This document shows positions 7,801 to 16,218 of a stretch of DNA of 64,000 nt, piece after piece. Both the position numbers and the translations under genes were made by a program. Numbering within the stretch: the first letter of the stretch is position 1; the number at the start of each line of letters is the position of its first letter. The notes below the pieces were generated by a model, which did not search any database, was not told the origin of the DNA, and saw nothing but the letters and a program-made list of their open reading frames with translations. The stretch is from assembly GCF_013408525.1 (NCBI RefSeq), contig NZ_JACBZM010000001.1:1674001-1738000 (forward strand). Direction: 5' to 3'. Source of the DNA: Nocardioides aromaticivorans (GTDB taxonomy: Bacteria; Actinomycetota; Actinomycetes; Propionibacteriales; Nocardioidaceae).

Positions 7801-10800
7801 TCATGCCCCCGATTCTGCCCCAGCCTGCTCCGGGCGCTGCGGCCACCACAGCCGCCGTCCGAGCAGGGTCGCGAGCGCCGGGACCAGGAGCGAGCGCACG
7901 ACGAAGGTGTCGAGCAGCAGGCCGACCGCGATCGTGAAGCCGACCTGGCCGATGGTCGTGACCCGTCCGGCGAGCAGCGCCATCATCGACACCGCGAAGA
8001 TCACGCCGGCCGAGGTGATCACGCCGCCCGTGGCCGCGGTCGCCCGCGCGATGCCGGCGGCCGACCCGTCGGGCGCCTCCTCGTGCATCCGTTTCGTCAG
8101 CAGGAGGTTGTAGTCGGCGCCGACGGCCACGAGGATCACGAAGGCGATGGCGGCGACGGTCCAGTCGAGCTGGATGCCCAGTCCGTACTGCCACACCAGC
8201 ACGGAGAGGCCGATCGCGGCGCCGTACGACAGCACCACCGTGGCCATCAGCGCGAACGCCGCCACCAGGCTGCGCAGCAGCAGGAGCAGCACGAGGAAGA
8301 CCGCGACCAGCGCGCCGGCAGCGATGACCTCGAGGTCGGACTGGGAGTAGTGCCGCAGGTCGTTGTTGGTCGCCGCCATGCCGGTGACCGCGACCGTGGC
8401 GTGGTCGAGCCGGGTCCCGTTGAACGACGTCTCGATGATGTCGAGGACCTCCTCCGAGCGCTGCGCCGCCTCGGGCCCGAAGGCATCGGTGTCGCCGAGG
8501 ACCGCAATCCGCGCGGTGCGGCCGTCCTCGGAGACGAACAGCCTGCTGGCGCTGGCGAACGACTGGTTCGAGAGCGCCGTCGGCGGCAGGTAGAACCCGC
8601 CCGCACCCGCGCCGTCGGCCTCGCGCCGCGTCGTGCGGAGGTGGCGTACGGCGACCGCGAGTCCCTCCTCGAGCTCGGGCAGCGACGCCGCGACCTGCTC
8701 GGTGCCGCCGCGCAGCCGGTCCGCACCGGTGGCGAGCTGGTCGGCCCCGCCGGACAGCTCGTCGAGCCGGTCGGCGAAGGTGCGCTGGCCGGCGGCCAGC
8801 TGCTGGGTGCCACCGCGCGCCTGCGCGAGGCCGCTGCGGAGCTGGCGCAGGCCGGCGCGGAGGTCGCCGGTCCCCCGCGCGAGGGTCCGGGCGCCGCGGG
8901 CCGCCTCGCGCAGGCCGGGCAGGAGCTGGTCGCGCTCGGCCTCCCAGATCCTCTTGATGCCGGTCCGGGCCTGGCGGCAGGCCGGGTCGAGGCCGCAGGT
9001 GAGGGACTTGGTGGCCAGGGCGTCGTACACGAGGCCGAGGGAGTCGACCGCGAGCTGGACCTGGTCGGCGGCGGTGGTGAGCCCGTCGGCGAGGGAGGCC
9101 GCGCCCTCGCGCAGCCCGCCCGCGCCGGTCACGCTGGCGTCCGCACCGTCGAGCAGCTTGGTCATCCCGCGGGAGAGGCGAGCCGTGGCGGTGGCGATCC
9201 GGTCCGCACCGGCGACCGCCCGGTCCGCGCCGTCGGCCAGCTGGCTGGCGCCGTCGTCGAGCTGCCCGGCCCCGTCGGCGAGCTGCTCCGCGCCACCAGC
9301 CCCCTTCGCGACCCGGTCCTTGGCCTCGCCGAGCCGGTCGCCGATGAGGCCGGACTGGTACGCCACCGACGCCTGGGTGATCGGCTCGCCGGTCGGCCGG
9401 GTGATCGTGCGGACGAGCGCGACGCCCTCGTGCTGCTCGACCGCCGCGGACGCGCGCTCGATGAGGGCGAGGTCGCGGGTGTTGCGCAGGTCGTGGTCGG
9501 CCTGGATGACGACGTAGTCGGGCAGCACCTCGTTGACGGGGAAGTGCCGGGCGAGCAGGGCGTACCCGCGGTTGCTCTCGGCGTCGTCGGGGAGCGGCTC
9601 GCGGATGTCGTACGACAGGTCGACCAACGGGAAGAGCGCCGCCAGGAGCGCGAGCGGGACCAGCGACGCGGCGAGCATCCGCACGGGGTGGGCGGCGACG
9701 AGGTTCGCGACCCGCTGCCAGGCCCCGGCGGCCTTCGACTCGCGGGGCTCGGCCCAGCCCCGCTTGCCGGCGAGCGCCAGCAGCGCCGGGGTGAGGGTCA
9801 GGCTGAGGACCAGGTTGACCGCGATGCTCACGGCGACCGCCGGCCCCGTCGTGTTGAAGAAGCCGAGGTCGGCGAAGACCATGCACAGCGTCGCCAGTAC
9901 GACGGTGACGGCCGACCCGGCGATCACCCCGCCGACGCGGGTCGCCGCGATGGCCGCGGCCTGCGCCGGCTCGACGCCGAGGCGCCGCTGCTCGTGGTAG
10001 CGGGCGACCAGGAAGACCGCGTAGTCGGTGCCGGCGCCCAGCACGATCGCGGTGAGGAAGGAGCCACTGAAGGTGGAGACCGCGAAGAAGTCCTCCATGC
10101 CGCACCATGCGACCACTGCCCGCCCGACGCCGAGGCCGAGCCCGACGACGCCGAGCACGATGAGCGGGATCGCGACGGCGCGGTAGATGAGGAAGAGGAT
10201 CAGCGCGATCAGGCCGATGGTGACGATGGTGATCCGTACGACGCTGTGCTCGGTCTCCGTCGTCAGGTCGACCACCGTCGCGGTCGGCCCGGTGACCTCG
10301 ACGGTCAGGCCGTCGGGCGCGCGCTCGCGCACGATGTCGCGGACCGCCGTCACCTGCCGCATCGACGCCGGGGCGCCGGTCGCGCCGGTGATGCCGACCA
10401 GCAGGTAGCGCGCCTGCCCGTCCTTGCTGGTGAGCGCCTTGCGCAGCTCCGGGCGGCGCAGGTCCTGCACGAAGACGACGTCGTCCTTGTCCTTCGCCAG
10501 CTCCGTGACGAGCGACTCGGCGTAGCGCCGGTCGGCCGCGGTCAGCCCGGCGGGGCGCTCCATCGCGACCACGATGTAGCTCTCGCTGCCGCCGTTGCCG
10601 AACGCCTCGTCCATCGCCTCGACGGCGACCATCGACGGCGCGTCGTCGGGGACCATCGGCGAGGAGTCCTGCCCGGCGATCACCTCGAGCTGCGGCACCG
10701 CCACGTTCATCACCACGGTGAAGGCGAGCCAGGCGCCCACGACCCACGCCGCCCGTCGTACGACGAGACGGGCGAAGCCCGCCGCCTTCGTGCCGGTGTC

Positions 10801-10824
10801 CCCGCCGGCCGTCCCCATGCCCAT
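7801..10824 (-). CDS. MMPL/RND family transporter
   Basis: A 1,007-aa membrane transporter of the MMPL (RND) superfamily, which exports lipids or hydrophobic compounds using proton motive force. There is an N-terminal TM helix, then an extracytoplasmic loop with MVPDDAPSMVAVEAMDEAFG, TM2-6 with GAGTDYAVFLVARYHEQ, a long second extracytoplasmic loop, and TM7-12 with GADYNLLLTKRMHEE. The second loop has a heptad-like repeat (LADGAGQLDDGASQLADGAD) predicted to form a long helical hairpin, as in YhgE/Pip-like proteins. Two adjacent ATGs (10824, 10818) are possible starts. A TAGTTT -10-like box directly upstream suggests a leaderless mRNA. The substrate is unknown. Confidence 0.9.
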   Translation of the reverse strand: MGMGTAGGDTGTKAAGFARLVVRRAAWVVGAWLAFTVVMNVAVPQLEVIAGQDSSPMVPDDAPSMVAVEAMDEAFGNGGSESYIVVAMERPAGLTAADRRYAESLVTELAKDKDDVVFVQDLRRPELRKALTSKDGQARYLLVGITGATGAPASMRQVTAVRDIVRERAPDGLTVEVTGPTATVVDLTTETEHSVVRITIVTIGLIALILFLIYRAVAIPLIVLGVVGLGLGVGRAVVAWCGMEDFFAVSTFSGSFLTAIVLGAGTDYAVFLVARYHEQRRLGVEPAQAAAIAATRVGGVIAGSAVTVVLATLCMVFADLGFFNTTGPAVAVSIAVNLVLSLTLTPALLALAGKRGWAEPRESKAAGAWQRVANLVAAHPVRMLAASLVPLALLAALFPLVDLSYDIREPLPDDAESNRGYALLARHFPVNEVLPDYVVIQADHDLRNTRDLALIERASAAVEQHEGVALVRTITRPTGEPITQASVAYQSGLIGDRLGEAKDRVAKGAGGAEQLADGAGQLDDGASQLADGADRAVAGADRIATATARLSRGMTKLLDGADASVTGAGGLREGAASLADGLTTAADQVQLAVDSLGLVYDALATKSLTCGLDPACRQARTGIKRIWEAERDQLLPGLREAARGARTLARGTGDLRAGLRQLRSGLAQARGGTQQLAAGQRTFADRLDELSGGADQLATGADRLRGGTEQVAASLPELEEGLAVAVRHLRTTRREADGAGAGGFYLPPTALSNQSFASASRLFVSEDGRTARIAVLGDTDAFGPEAAQRSEEVLDIIETSFNGTRLDHATVAVTGMAATNNDLRHYSQSDLEVIAAGALVAVFLVLLLLLRSLVAAFALMATVVLSYGAAIGLSVLVWQYGLGIQLDWTVAAIAFVILVAVGADYNLLLTKRMHEEAPDGSAAGIARATAATGGVITSAGVIFAVSMMALLAGRVTTIGQVGFTIAVGLLLDTFVVRSLLVPALATLLGRRLWWPQRPEQAGAESGA

Positions 10825-10834
10825 CCGCCGAAAC

Positions 10835-10862
10835 TAGAACCCGTTCCTTGCCAGTGGCAAGG
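10835..10862. promoter_or_regulatory. Two candidate operators between divergent MMPL and FAD-dehydrogenase genes
   Basis: The first site, TAGAACCCGTTCCT at 10835-10848, fits the KstR-type pattern TNNAACNNGTTNNA except for the last base. The second is a 17-bp perfect palindrome CCTTGCC-AGT-GGCAAGG at 10846-10862. They overlap by three bases and sit in the 99-bp divergent spacer. A KstR-like site next to a KstD-like flavoprotein is coherent. The palindrome could belong to the TetR encoded downstream of the transporter. Confidence 0.5.
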
Positions 10863-10923
10863 AGATGTGTCGGGAGCCACTCGACGCCCTCCTGCCGACC
10901 GCTGGTGTGGCAGGCTCCACCGC

Positions 10924-12636
10924 GTGAGCGCAGACCCCGCCTTCCAGCCCGATGCCATCGTCGTGGGAGCCGGCCTCGCCGGGCTCGTCGCGACCTACGA
11001 GGCCACCCGCGCCGGCAAGAAGGTGCTGGTCCTCGACCAGGAGAACCGCGCCAACCTCGGCGGGCAGGCGTTCTGGTCGCTGGGCGGGCTGTTCTTCGTC
11101 GACTCCCCCGAGCAGCGCCGGATGGGCATCAAGGACTCCCGTGAGCTGGCCTGGCAGGACTGGCAGGGCTCGGCGGCGTTCGACCGGATCGGCGAGGACC
11201 CCGACGACGAGGGCCCTGACCGCGGCGAGGACCACTGGGGCAGCCGGTGGGCAAAGGCGTACGTCGACTTCGCGGCCACCGAGAAGCGCGACTACCTCCA
11301 CGGGCTCGGCCTGAAGTCACTCACCTTCGTGGGCTGGGCCGAGCGCGGCGACGGCTCCGCCAGCGGCCACGGCAACTCGGTGCCCCGCTTCCACCTCACC
11401 TGGGGCACCGGGCCCGAGGTGGTCCGGATCTTCCAGGAGCCGGTCGAGGCCGCGGAGGCGGCCGGGCTGGTGCGCTTCGGGTTCCGGCACCGGGTCGACG
11501 AGCTGGTCGTCGAGGACGGTGCGTGCGTCGGCGTGCGGGGCTCGGTCCTCGAGCCCTCCGACGACCTGGCGCGTGGCGTGAAGTCGTCGCGCGAGGTCGT
11601 CGACACCTTCGAGCTGCGCGCGCCCGCCGTCGTGGTGACGTCCGGCGGCATCGGCCACAACTTCGAGCTGATGCGCGCCAACTGGCCCACCGAGCGGGTC
11701 GGTCCGGCGCCCGAGCACATGATCGCCGGCGTCCCGGCCCACGTGGACGGGCGGATGCTCGCGATCACCGAGTCCGCGGGCGCCAGCCTGGTCAACAAGG
11801 ACCGCATGTGGGCCTACGTCGAGGGCATCCACAACTGGGACCCGGTCTGGCCCGACCACGCGATCCGGATCCTGCCCGGCCCGTCGTCGATGTGGTTCGA
11901 CGCCGACGGCCACCGGCTGCAGGGCATGTCGGGTGTCCCGGGCGCCGACTCGATCGGGTCGATGAAGCAGGTCCTCGCGACCGGCGCCGACTACTCGTGG
12001 TTCGTGCTGACCCAGTCGATCATCGAGAAGGAGTTCGCCCTCTCCGGCTCCGAGCAGAACCCCGACTGGACCGACAAGGACATCAAGCTGATGCTCAAGG
12101 AGCGGCTCGGCAAGGGCGCGACCAGCCCGGTCGAGGCGTTCAAGGAGCACGGCGAGGACTTCGTCGTCGCGTCCACCCTCGAGGAGCTCGTCGAGGGAAT
12201 GAACAAGATCGCCCGCGGCGGCCGGGTCCTCGACGCCGCGCTGCTGCGCCAGCAGATCGAGGACCGCGACCGACAGGTCGACAACGCCTACTGCAAGGAC
12301 GCGCAGGTGATGGCGATCCACAACGGCCGCAAGGACCGCACGGGCAAGATCATGCGCGTCGCCAAGCCGCACAAGATCCTCGACCCCGCCCACGGCCCGC
12401 TCATCGCCGTCCGGCTGAACATCCTCAGCCGCAAGACCCTCGGCGGCATCGAGACCGACCTCGACAGCCGGGTCGTGCGCCCCGACGGCTCACGCTTCCC
12501 CGGCCTGTACGCCGCCGGCGAGGTCGCCGGGTTCGGCGGCGGCGGGGTCCACGGCTACAACGCGCTCGAGGGCACCTTCCTCGGCGGCTGCATCTTCTCG
12601 GGAAGGGCCGCCGGCCGCTCCATCGCCCGCAGCTGA
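10924..12636 (+). CDS. FAD-binding dehydrogenase, 3-ketosteroid-dehydrogenase/fumarate-reductase superfamily
   Basis: A 570-aa flavoprotein. The FAD Rossmann motif VVGAGLAGLVATYEATRAG starts near residue 13 and is followed by LDQENRANLGGQAFWSLGG. The C-terminal FAD segment PGLYAAGEVAGFGGGGVHG and NALEGTFLGGCIFSGRAAG are as in the FAD_binding_2 family. The length and the LGGQAFWS segment match the FAD-binding dehydrogenase group related to KstD but distinct from verified 3-ketosteroid delta-1-dehydrogenases. The substrate is therefore uncertain. The GTG start at 10924 places the Rossmann fold in its usual position. It is divergent from the MMPL gene with shared operators. Confidence 0.85.
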   Translation: MSADPAFQPDAIVVGAGLAGLVATYEATRAGKKVLVLDQENRANLGGQAFWSLGGLFFVDSPEQRRMGIKDSRELAWQDWQGSAAFDRIGEDPDDEGPDRGEDHWGSRWAKAYVDFAATEKRDYLHGLGLKSLTFVGWAERGDGSASGHGNSVPRFHLTWGTGPEVVRIFQEPVEAAEAAGLVRFGFRHRVDELVVEDGACVGVRGSVLEPSDDLARGVKSSREVVDTFELRAPAVVVTSGGIGHNFELMRANWPTERVGPAPEHMIAGVPAHVDGRMLAITESAGASLVNKDRMWAYVEGIHNWDPVWPDHAIRILPGPSSMWFDADGHRLQGMSGVPGADSIGSMKQVLATGADYSWFVLTQSIIEKEFALSGSEQNPDWTDKDIKLMLKERLGKGATSPVEAFKEHGEDFVVASTLEELVEGMNKIARGGRVLDAALLRQQIEDRDRQVDNAYCKDAQVMAIHNGRKDRTGKIMRVAKPHKILDPAHGPLIAVRLNILSRKTLGGIETDLDSRVVRPDGSRFPGLYAAGEVAGFGGGGVHGYNALEGTFLGGCIFSGRAAGRSIARS

Positions 12637-12644
12637 CCGCGCAC

Positions 12645-12694
12645 GAGTCGGGTGGGTGAGCGTGACCCCTGGGTCACCCTCACCCACCCGACTC
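12645..12694. terminator. Bidirectional hairpin terminator
   Basis: An inverted repeat of two 24-bp arms with one mismatch and a 2-base loop. It begins GAGTCGGGTGGGTGAG and ends CTCACCCACCCGACTC. It lies exactly between the convergent FAD-dehydrogenase and GDSL-hydrolase genes. There is no U-tract, as is common in high-GC actinobacteria. Confidence 0.75.
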
Positions 12695-12703
12695 CGGCCT
12701 CGG

Positions 12704-13555
12704 TCAGTCCAGTGCGGCGGCCACGATCGCGCCGCCCTCCCGGTTGCCCAGCGCGTTCGGGTGGTACGGCGACGCCGCGCTGGTCGGGATCAATCCCTCC
12801 ACCCACTTGGTGGCGATCGGCGCGCAGACACCGTGGTCCCGGCTCGGGGTCGCGAGGTCGACGTACGACGCACCGTTGCTCGCGGCCACCGCAGCCAGCT
12901 TGGCGTTGAGGCGGTCGAAGATGCCCTGCAACCACTTCGCGTCGACGGACCAGATCGGGTCGATTGGGTAGCAGCCGCTGGTCCCCCAGTAGGTGTAGTA
13001 GCTCACGAGGTACACCCGGGCACCGGGTGCGCGGGTATGGACCGACTGCACTGCGGACGCGATGCGCGCGCCCACCGCATCGATCTGGCTGGAGTACGTG
13101 TCCGGCTGGTAGCTCGAGCACGCGATGCCGAACGGCGCCGGGAGCGGCTGCATGCAGCTCGGCACGAGGACACCGAGGTTGAGGTCGTTGGCGCCGATCG
13201 TGATCGTCACGATGTCCGTGTCCGGCTTCACCGCGTCCAGCTGGGGAGCCATGTAGCCGAACCGCCGACCGGTGAGGTCCGACGTCGTCGCGCCCGAGCA
13301 GGTCACATCGGTCAGGGTCGCGCCGATCGTGCGCGCCGCAACGGACGGCCAGTTGTCGTCCGAGCGCAGGCAGTCCCAGCTGTTCTGGGTGGTCACCAGC
13401 GGGCCCGCCGCCTGGGAGTCGCCGATCGCGACCATGGTCAGGCCGTCCTCGGCCTGCGCGGGCGCCGCGACCGCGCCGGCGGCCACCGTCGCGGCGGCCA
13501 GGGCCAGAGTGCCGAGCACCCCGCCGGCTCGTGCTCCGAATTTCTTCACCATCAT
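12704..13555 (-). CDS. Secreted SGNH/GDSL hydrolase
   Basis: A 283-aa exported esterase/lipase. The signal peptide covers residues 1-~36 (MMVKKFGARAGGVLGTLALA, then APAQAED). Block I is VAIGDSQAAG with the catalytic Ser, block III is TIGANDLN, and the catalytic His lies in SPYHPNALG near the C-terminus. The usual D two residues before the HP is replaced by a Ser-Pro context here. Several Cys residues (WDCLRS, VTCSGA, SCMQP, IACSS, GCYPI, GVCAP) suggest disulphides as in Streptomyces SGNH lipases. The ATG at 13555 has a GAGAGG ribosome site; the ATG at 13552 is nearly equivalent. The substrate is unknown. Confidence 0.88.
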   Translation of the reverse strand: MMVKKFGARAGGVLGTLALAAATVAAGAVAAPAQAEDGLTMVAIGDSQAAGPLVTTQNSWDCLRSDDNWPSVAARTIGATLTDVTCSGATTSDLTGRRFGYMAPQLDAVKPDTDIVTITIGANDLNLGVLVPSCMQPLPAPFGIACSSYQPDTYSSQIDAVGARIASAVQSVHTRAPGARVYLVSYYTYWGTSGCYPIDPIWSVDAKWLQGIFDRLNAKLAAVAASNGASYVDLATPSRDHGVCAPIATKWVEGLIPTSAASPYHPNALGNREGGAIVAAALD

Positions 13556-13660
13556 CGTCAGACCTCTCGCTCGTGGCGGGCGACGTCGCCCGTCAGGAAT
13601 GATGGGCCACAATCCCGCGCCCCGGCGCTGGCGTTCTCGACCAAGATGAGCGGACCCACA

Positions 13661-13676
13661 TTGTGACGGATCACAA
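13661..13676. promoter_or_regulatory. Palindromic operator candidate TTGTGA-N4-TCACAA
   Basis: A perfect 6+6 inverted repeat in the 145-bp divergent spacer between the GDSL hydrolase and PucR genes, 25 bp before the PucR start. The half-sites resemble CRP sites, but the spacing is 4 rather than 6. It may be the autoregulatory site of the PucR protein. Confidence 0.4.
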
Positions 13677-13700
13677 CGAGCCCGTCTGGGCGGGCTGCCC

Positions 13701-14864
13701 GTGTCGGCCCTTCTCGACCGCGACCACGACGCGCTGGTCGACATCGTCCTCGAGGAGCTGGTCGCCCACGTGCCCGTCTATGACCGGCTGCCACGCGAGC
13801 TCATCGACGGCGACGTCCGCCGCGTCGTCGACCACGCGCTCCGCCTCTTCCCGACCTCGCTCGCCGGAGGCCCCTCCACCGAGGAGCTCGCCTCGCTCAC
13901 CGAGTCAGCGGCCCTGCGCGCCGACGAGGGGGTACCGATGGAGATGGTGCTCGCGGCGTACCACCGCGGCGCCAGGGTCGCGCTCGACCACTGCTTCGGG
14001 CAGGCCCGTCCCGACGAGCTGGACGATGCCCGTACGGTCGCGATCACCCTCGTCGACTTCATCGAACGGCTGACGACCGCCGTCGCGGCCGGTTTCGCGC
14101 GACATGGACGCACGGTCCTCGCCGAGCAGGCCGACGCGCGGCAGCGCCTCCTGGGCGCCCTGCTGGCCGGCGAGGGCTACCGGGAGGCGGCCGGACCGGC
14201 GGAGCTGGCGCTGCCCGAGGAGCTGCTGGTGGTGCGTCTCGTGGTCGGCCCCCACCCCGACGAGGCGGACCCGGACGTCGACCGCGAGGTCGCCGCGCGG
14301 CGCAAGCTGCGCCGGCTGCGCGGCGAAATCGACCGGCACTATGCCGCCCCGGTGCTCTGGCAGCCGTCGGTCGACGGCGGCCTCCTGCTCGTGCCCAGCG
14401 CCGACGACGGACGCCTCCGCAAGGCACTGCGGTCGGCCCGCCGGATCGCCGGCGCACCCGTCTGGGCGGCTGTCGCCGTGGCCAGCCCGGCAGAGGTGGC
14501 TGCCACCGCACCGCTCTGCGACGAGGTGATGGACGTCGTTCGCTCGACGGGCCGGCCGGAAGGGGTCTACGCACTCGCGGACGTGGCGCTCGACTTCCAG
14601 CTGCGGCAGGCGTCTCCTGCCCAGCCCGTTCTGGCGGCGCTCCTCGGCCCGCTCGACGACCATCCCGACCTGCTGCGGACACTCGAGGTGCACCAACGTG
14701 CCGGGATGAGCCGGCGCCGGGCGGCCGTCGAGCTCGCGGTCCATCCCAACACGGTCGACAACCGGCTGCGTCGCGTCGCGGAGCTCACCGGCCTGGACCC
14801 GACCGACCCGTCCGCCGTACCAATCATCTGGGCAGCCCTGATGGCCCGCGCCGTGGTCCGTTGA
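13701..14864 (+). CDS. PucR/CdaR-type transcriptional regulator
   Basis: A 387-aa regulator. The N-terminal ~130 residues resemble the RsbRD-N-like helical domain seen in actinobacterial PucR proteins (LVDIVLEELVAHVPVYDRLP and MEMVLAAYHRGARV). A central GGDEF-like/CdaR region follows. The C-terminal PucR helix-turn-helix spans ~325-385 with LRTLEVHQRAGMSRRRAAVE and HPNTVDNRLRRVAELTG. The start is a GTG at 13701. The gene ends only 3 bp from the convergent alcohol-dehydrogenase gene. The effector and targets are unknown; the divergent secreted hydrolase is a candidate target. Confidence 0.85.
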   Translation: MSALLDRDHDALVDIVLEELVAHVPVYDRLPRELIDGDVRRVVDHALRLFPTSLAGGPSTEELASLTESAALRADEGVPMEMVLAAYHRGARVALDHCFGQARPDELDDARTVAITLVDFIERLTTAVAAGFARHGRTVLAEQADARQRLLGALLAGEGYREAAGPAELALPEELLVVRLVVGPHPDEADPDVDREVAARRKLRRLRGEIDRHYAAPVLWQPSVDGGLLLVPSADDGRLRKALRSARRIAGAPVWAAVAVASPAEVAATAPLCDEVMDVVRSTGRPEGVYALADVALDFQLRQASPAQPVLAALLGPLDDHPDLLRTLEVHQRAGMSRRRAAVELAVHPNTVDNRLRRVAELTGLDPTDPSAVPIIWAALMARAVVR

Positions 14865-14867
14865 ACC

Positions 14868-16016
14868 TCAGAGCGACGGGTCGACCAGGATCTTCGCGTG
14901 CCGCTCGGGGTCGGCGAGGTCGGTGAACGCGCCGGCCACCCCGTCGAGGCCGACCGTCCCGGTGACCAGCGGACGGACGTCGACCTTGCCGGAGGCGATC
15001 CACTGCAGGGTCTGGTGGAACTCGCTCGGGTCGTAGGCGAAGACGAAGCGCAGGTCGATCTCCTTGTTGATCGCCATCGACGGGCGGAACGAGTCCTGAC
15101 CCATGCACACCCCCACCACGACGACGCGGGTGAGCAGCGGTGCGTTCGCGACGACGTGCTCGATCATCCCGGGCACGCCGACGCACTCGAAGACGACCGG
15201 CCCGCGCGGCGTCGCGCCCACCTTGTCCGCCGCACGCATCAGGTGCGCCCACGGCAGGAGCGGTACGGCGCGCAGCTTGTCCATCGCGTCGAGGCCGAGC
15301 TCGGCCAACGCGATCGCCTCGGTGAGGTAGCGCTTCGACTCGGCGAAGGACGCCCAGGGCGACTCCTCGGCCGGGTCCACCACGACGTCGGCGCCCATCT
15401 TCTCGGCGAGCGCCCGGCGACCCGGCGAGAAGTCGCTGGCGATGACGTGCCGCACGCCGGTCGCCTTGAGCATCGCGATCACGGCGAGCCCGATGGGGCC
15501 GCAGCCGATGACGACCGCCGTGTCCTTCGCCCCGACCTGTCCCCGTCGTACGGCGTGCAGGGCGACCGCCATGGGCTCGGTCAGCGCGGCCGCGTCGGCG
15601 TCGAGGCCGTCCGGGACGCGCATCGTCATCGCGGCGTCGACGAGCACCTGCTCGGCGTACCCGCCCGAGGCCTGCGCCGTCAGCCCGGTCAGGTGCACGC
15701 CGCGGTCGGTGCGCAGCACCGGCAGCGAGACGACGCGGGTGCCGACCGGCCAGGACCTCTTCGTGCGCGGGCCGTAGTCGGCGACGGTGCCGACGAACTC
15801 GTGGCCCATCACGACCCGGTCGGTCGAGCGCATGAAGTCGTCGTACCCGAGCTCGGCGACGTCGGCGGCGGTCTCGTCGCAGTGCGTGCGGGCGTGGAGG
15901 TCGGAGCCGCAGATGCCGCACCGCTCGACGTCGAGCAGGACCTGCCCGCGCGTCGGGGTCAGGTCGGGCAGGTCCTCGACGGTGAGCTGGGCCTGGTGGC
16001 AGACGACGGCGCGCAT
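14868..16016 (-). CDS. Zinc-dependent alcohol dehydrogenase (MDR superfamily)
   Basis: A 382-aa medium-chain dehydrogenase. The catalytic zinc ligands are visible in ERCGICGSDLHA and VMGHEFVG. The nucleotide-binding motif VVIGCGPIGLAVI lies near residue 170. The four-Cys structural zinc lobe of horse-liver-type enzymes is absent, which fits the subset related to threonine/sorbitol or formaldehyde-type dehydrogenases. An insertion (HCDETAADVAELGYDDFMRS) between CGICGSD and GHE is typical of a conserved actinobacterial subgroup of unknown substrate. Confidence 0.85.
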   Translation of the reverse strand: MRAVVCHQAQLTVEDLPDLTPTRGQVLLDVERCGICGSDLHARTHCDETAADVAELGYDDFMRSTDRVVMGHEFVGTVADYGPRTKRSWPVGTRVVSLPVLRTDRGVHLTGLTAQASGGYAEQVLVDAAMTMRVPDGLDADAAALTEPMAVALHAVRRGQVGAKDTAVVIGCGPIGLAVIAMLKATGVRHVIASDFSPGRRALAEKMGADVVVDPAEESPWASFAESKRYLTEAIALAELGLDAMDKLRAVPLLPWAHLMRAADKVGATPRGPVVFECVGVPGMIEHVVANAPLLTRVVVVGVCMGQDSFRPSMAINKEIDLRFVFAYDPSEFHQTLQWIASGKVDVRPLVTGTVGLDGVAGAFTDLADPERHAKILVDPSL

Positions 16017-16040
16017 GGCGGGAGGCTACGCGGGCGGGTG

Positions 16041-16156
16041 GGAGTTTCACCGGCCGGCCGGTGATTCTGTCGCGCCTGGACGACGAAACTCACGCTTGGA
16101 CGACGAAGTTTCATCGTCCAAGCGTGAGTTTCACCGGTCGGCCGGTGAAACTCCCA
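16041..16156. repeat. Palindromic interspersed repeat, intergenic copy
   Basis: Located upstream of the alcohol-dehydrogenase gene. The core of 80 bp (16077-16156) matches the copy at 22740-22819 at 74 of 80 positions. It contains a perfect 19-bp inverted repeat, GAAACTCACGCTTGGACGA at 16085-16103 and its complement at 16114-16132, with a 10-base loop. This is followed by a near-perfect 28-bp palindrome at 16126-16153 centred on CGGTCGGCCG. An additional partial copy of the palindrome (GTTTCACCGGCCGGCCGGTG) lies at 16044-16063. No coding capacity is seen; it looks like a non-autonomous repeat of REP or MITE type. Confidence 0.9.
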
Positions 16157-16170
16157 GCGACGAAAAGCAC

Positions 16171-16200
16171 AGCACCCCGGCTCCGAGGAGCCGGGGTGCT
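16171..16200 (-). terminator. Rho-independent terminator of pckG
   Basis: A perfect 14-bp stem with a 2-base loop (arms AGCACCCCGGCTCC and GGAGCCGGGGTGCT). On the minus strand it is followed by a short T run (GCTTTTCG). It lies 18 bp after the pckG stop. Confidence 0.85.
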
Positions 16201-16218
16201 GCGAGGAGTCGCTGGGAC

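Noticed and set aside
8083..10923. Long open frame continuing upstream of the FAD-dehydrogenase gene
   Set aside because: This part is antisense to the MMPL gene and has no homology-like motifs; the dehydrogenase starts at the GTG at 10924.
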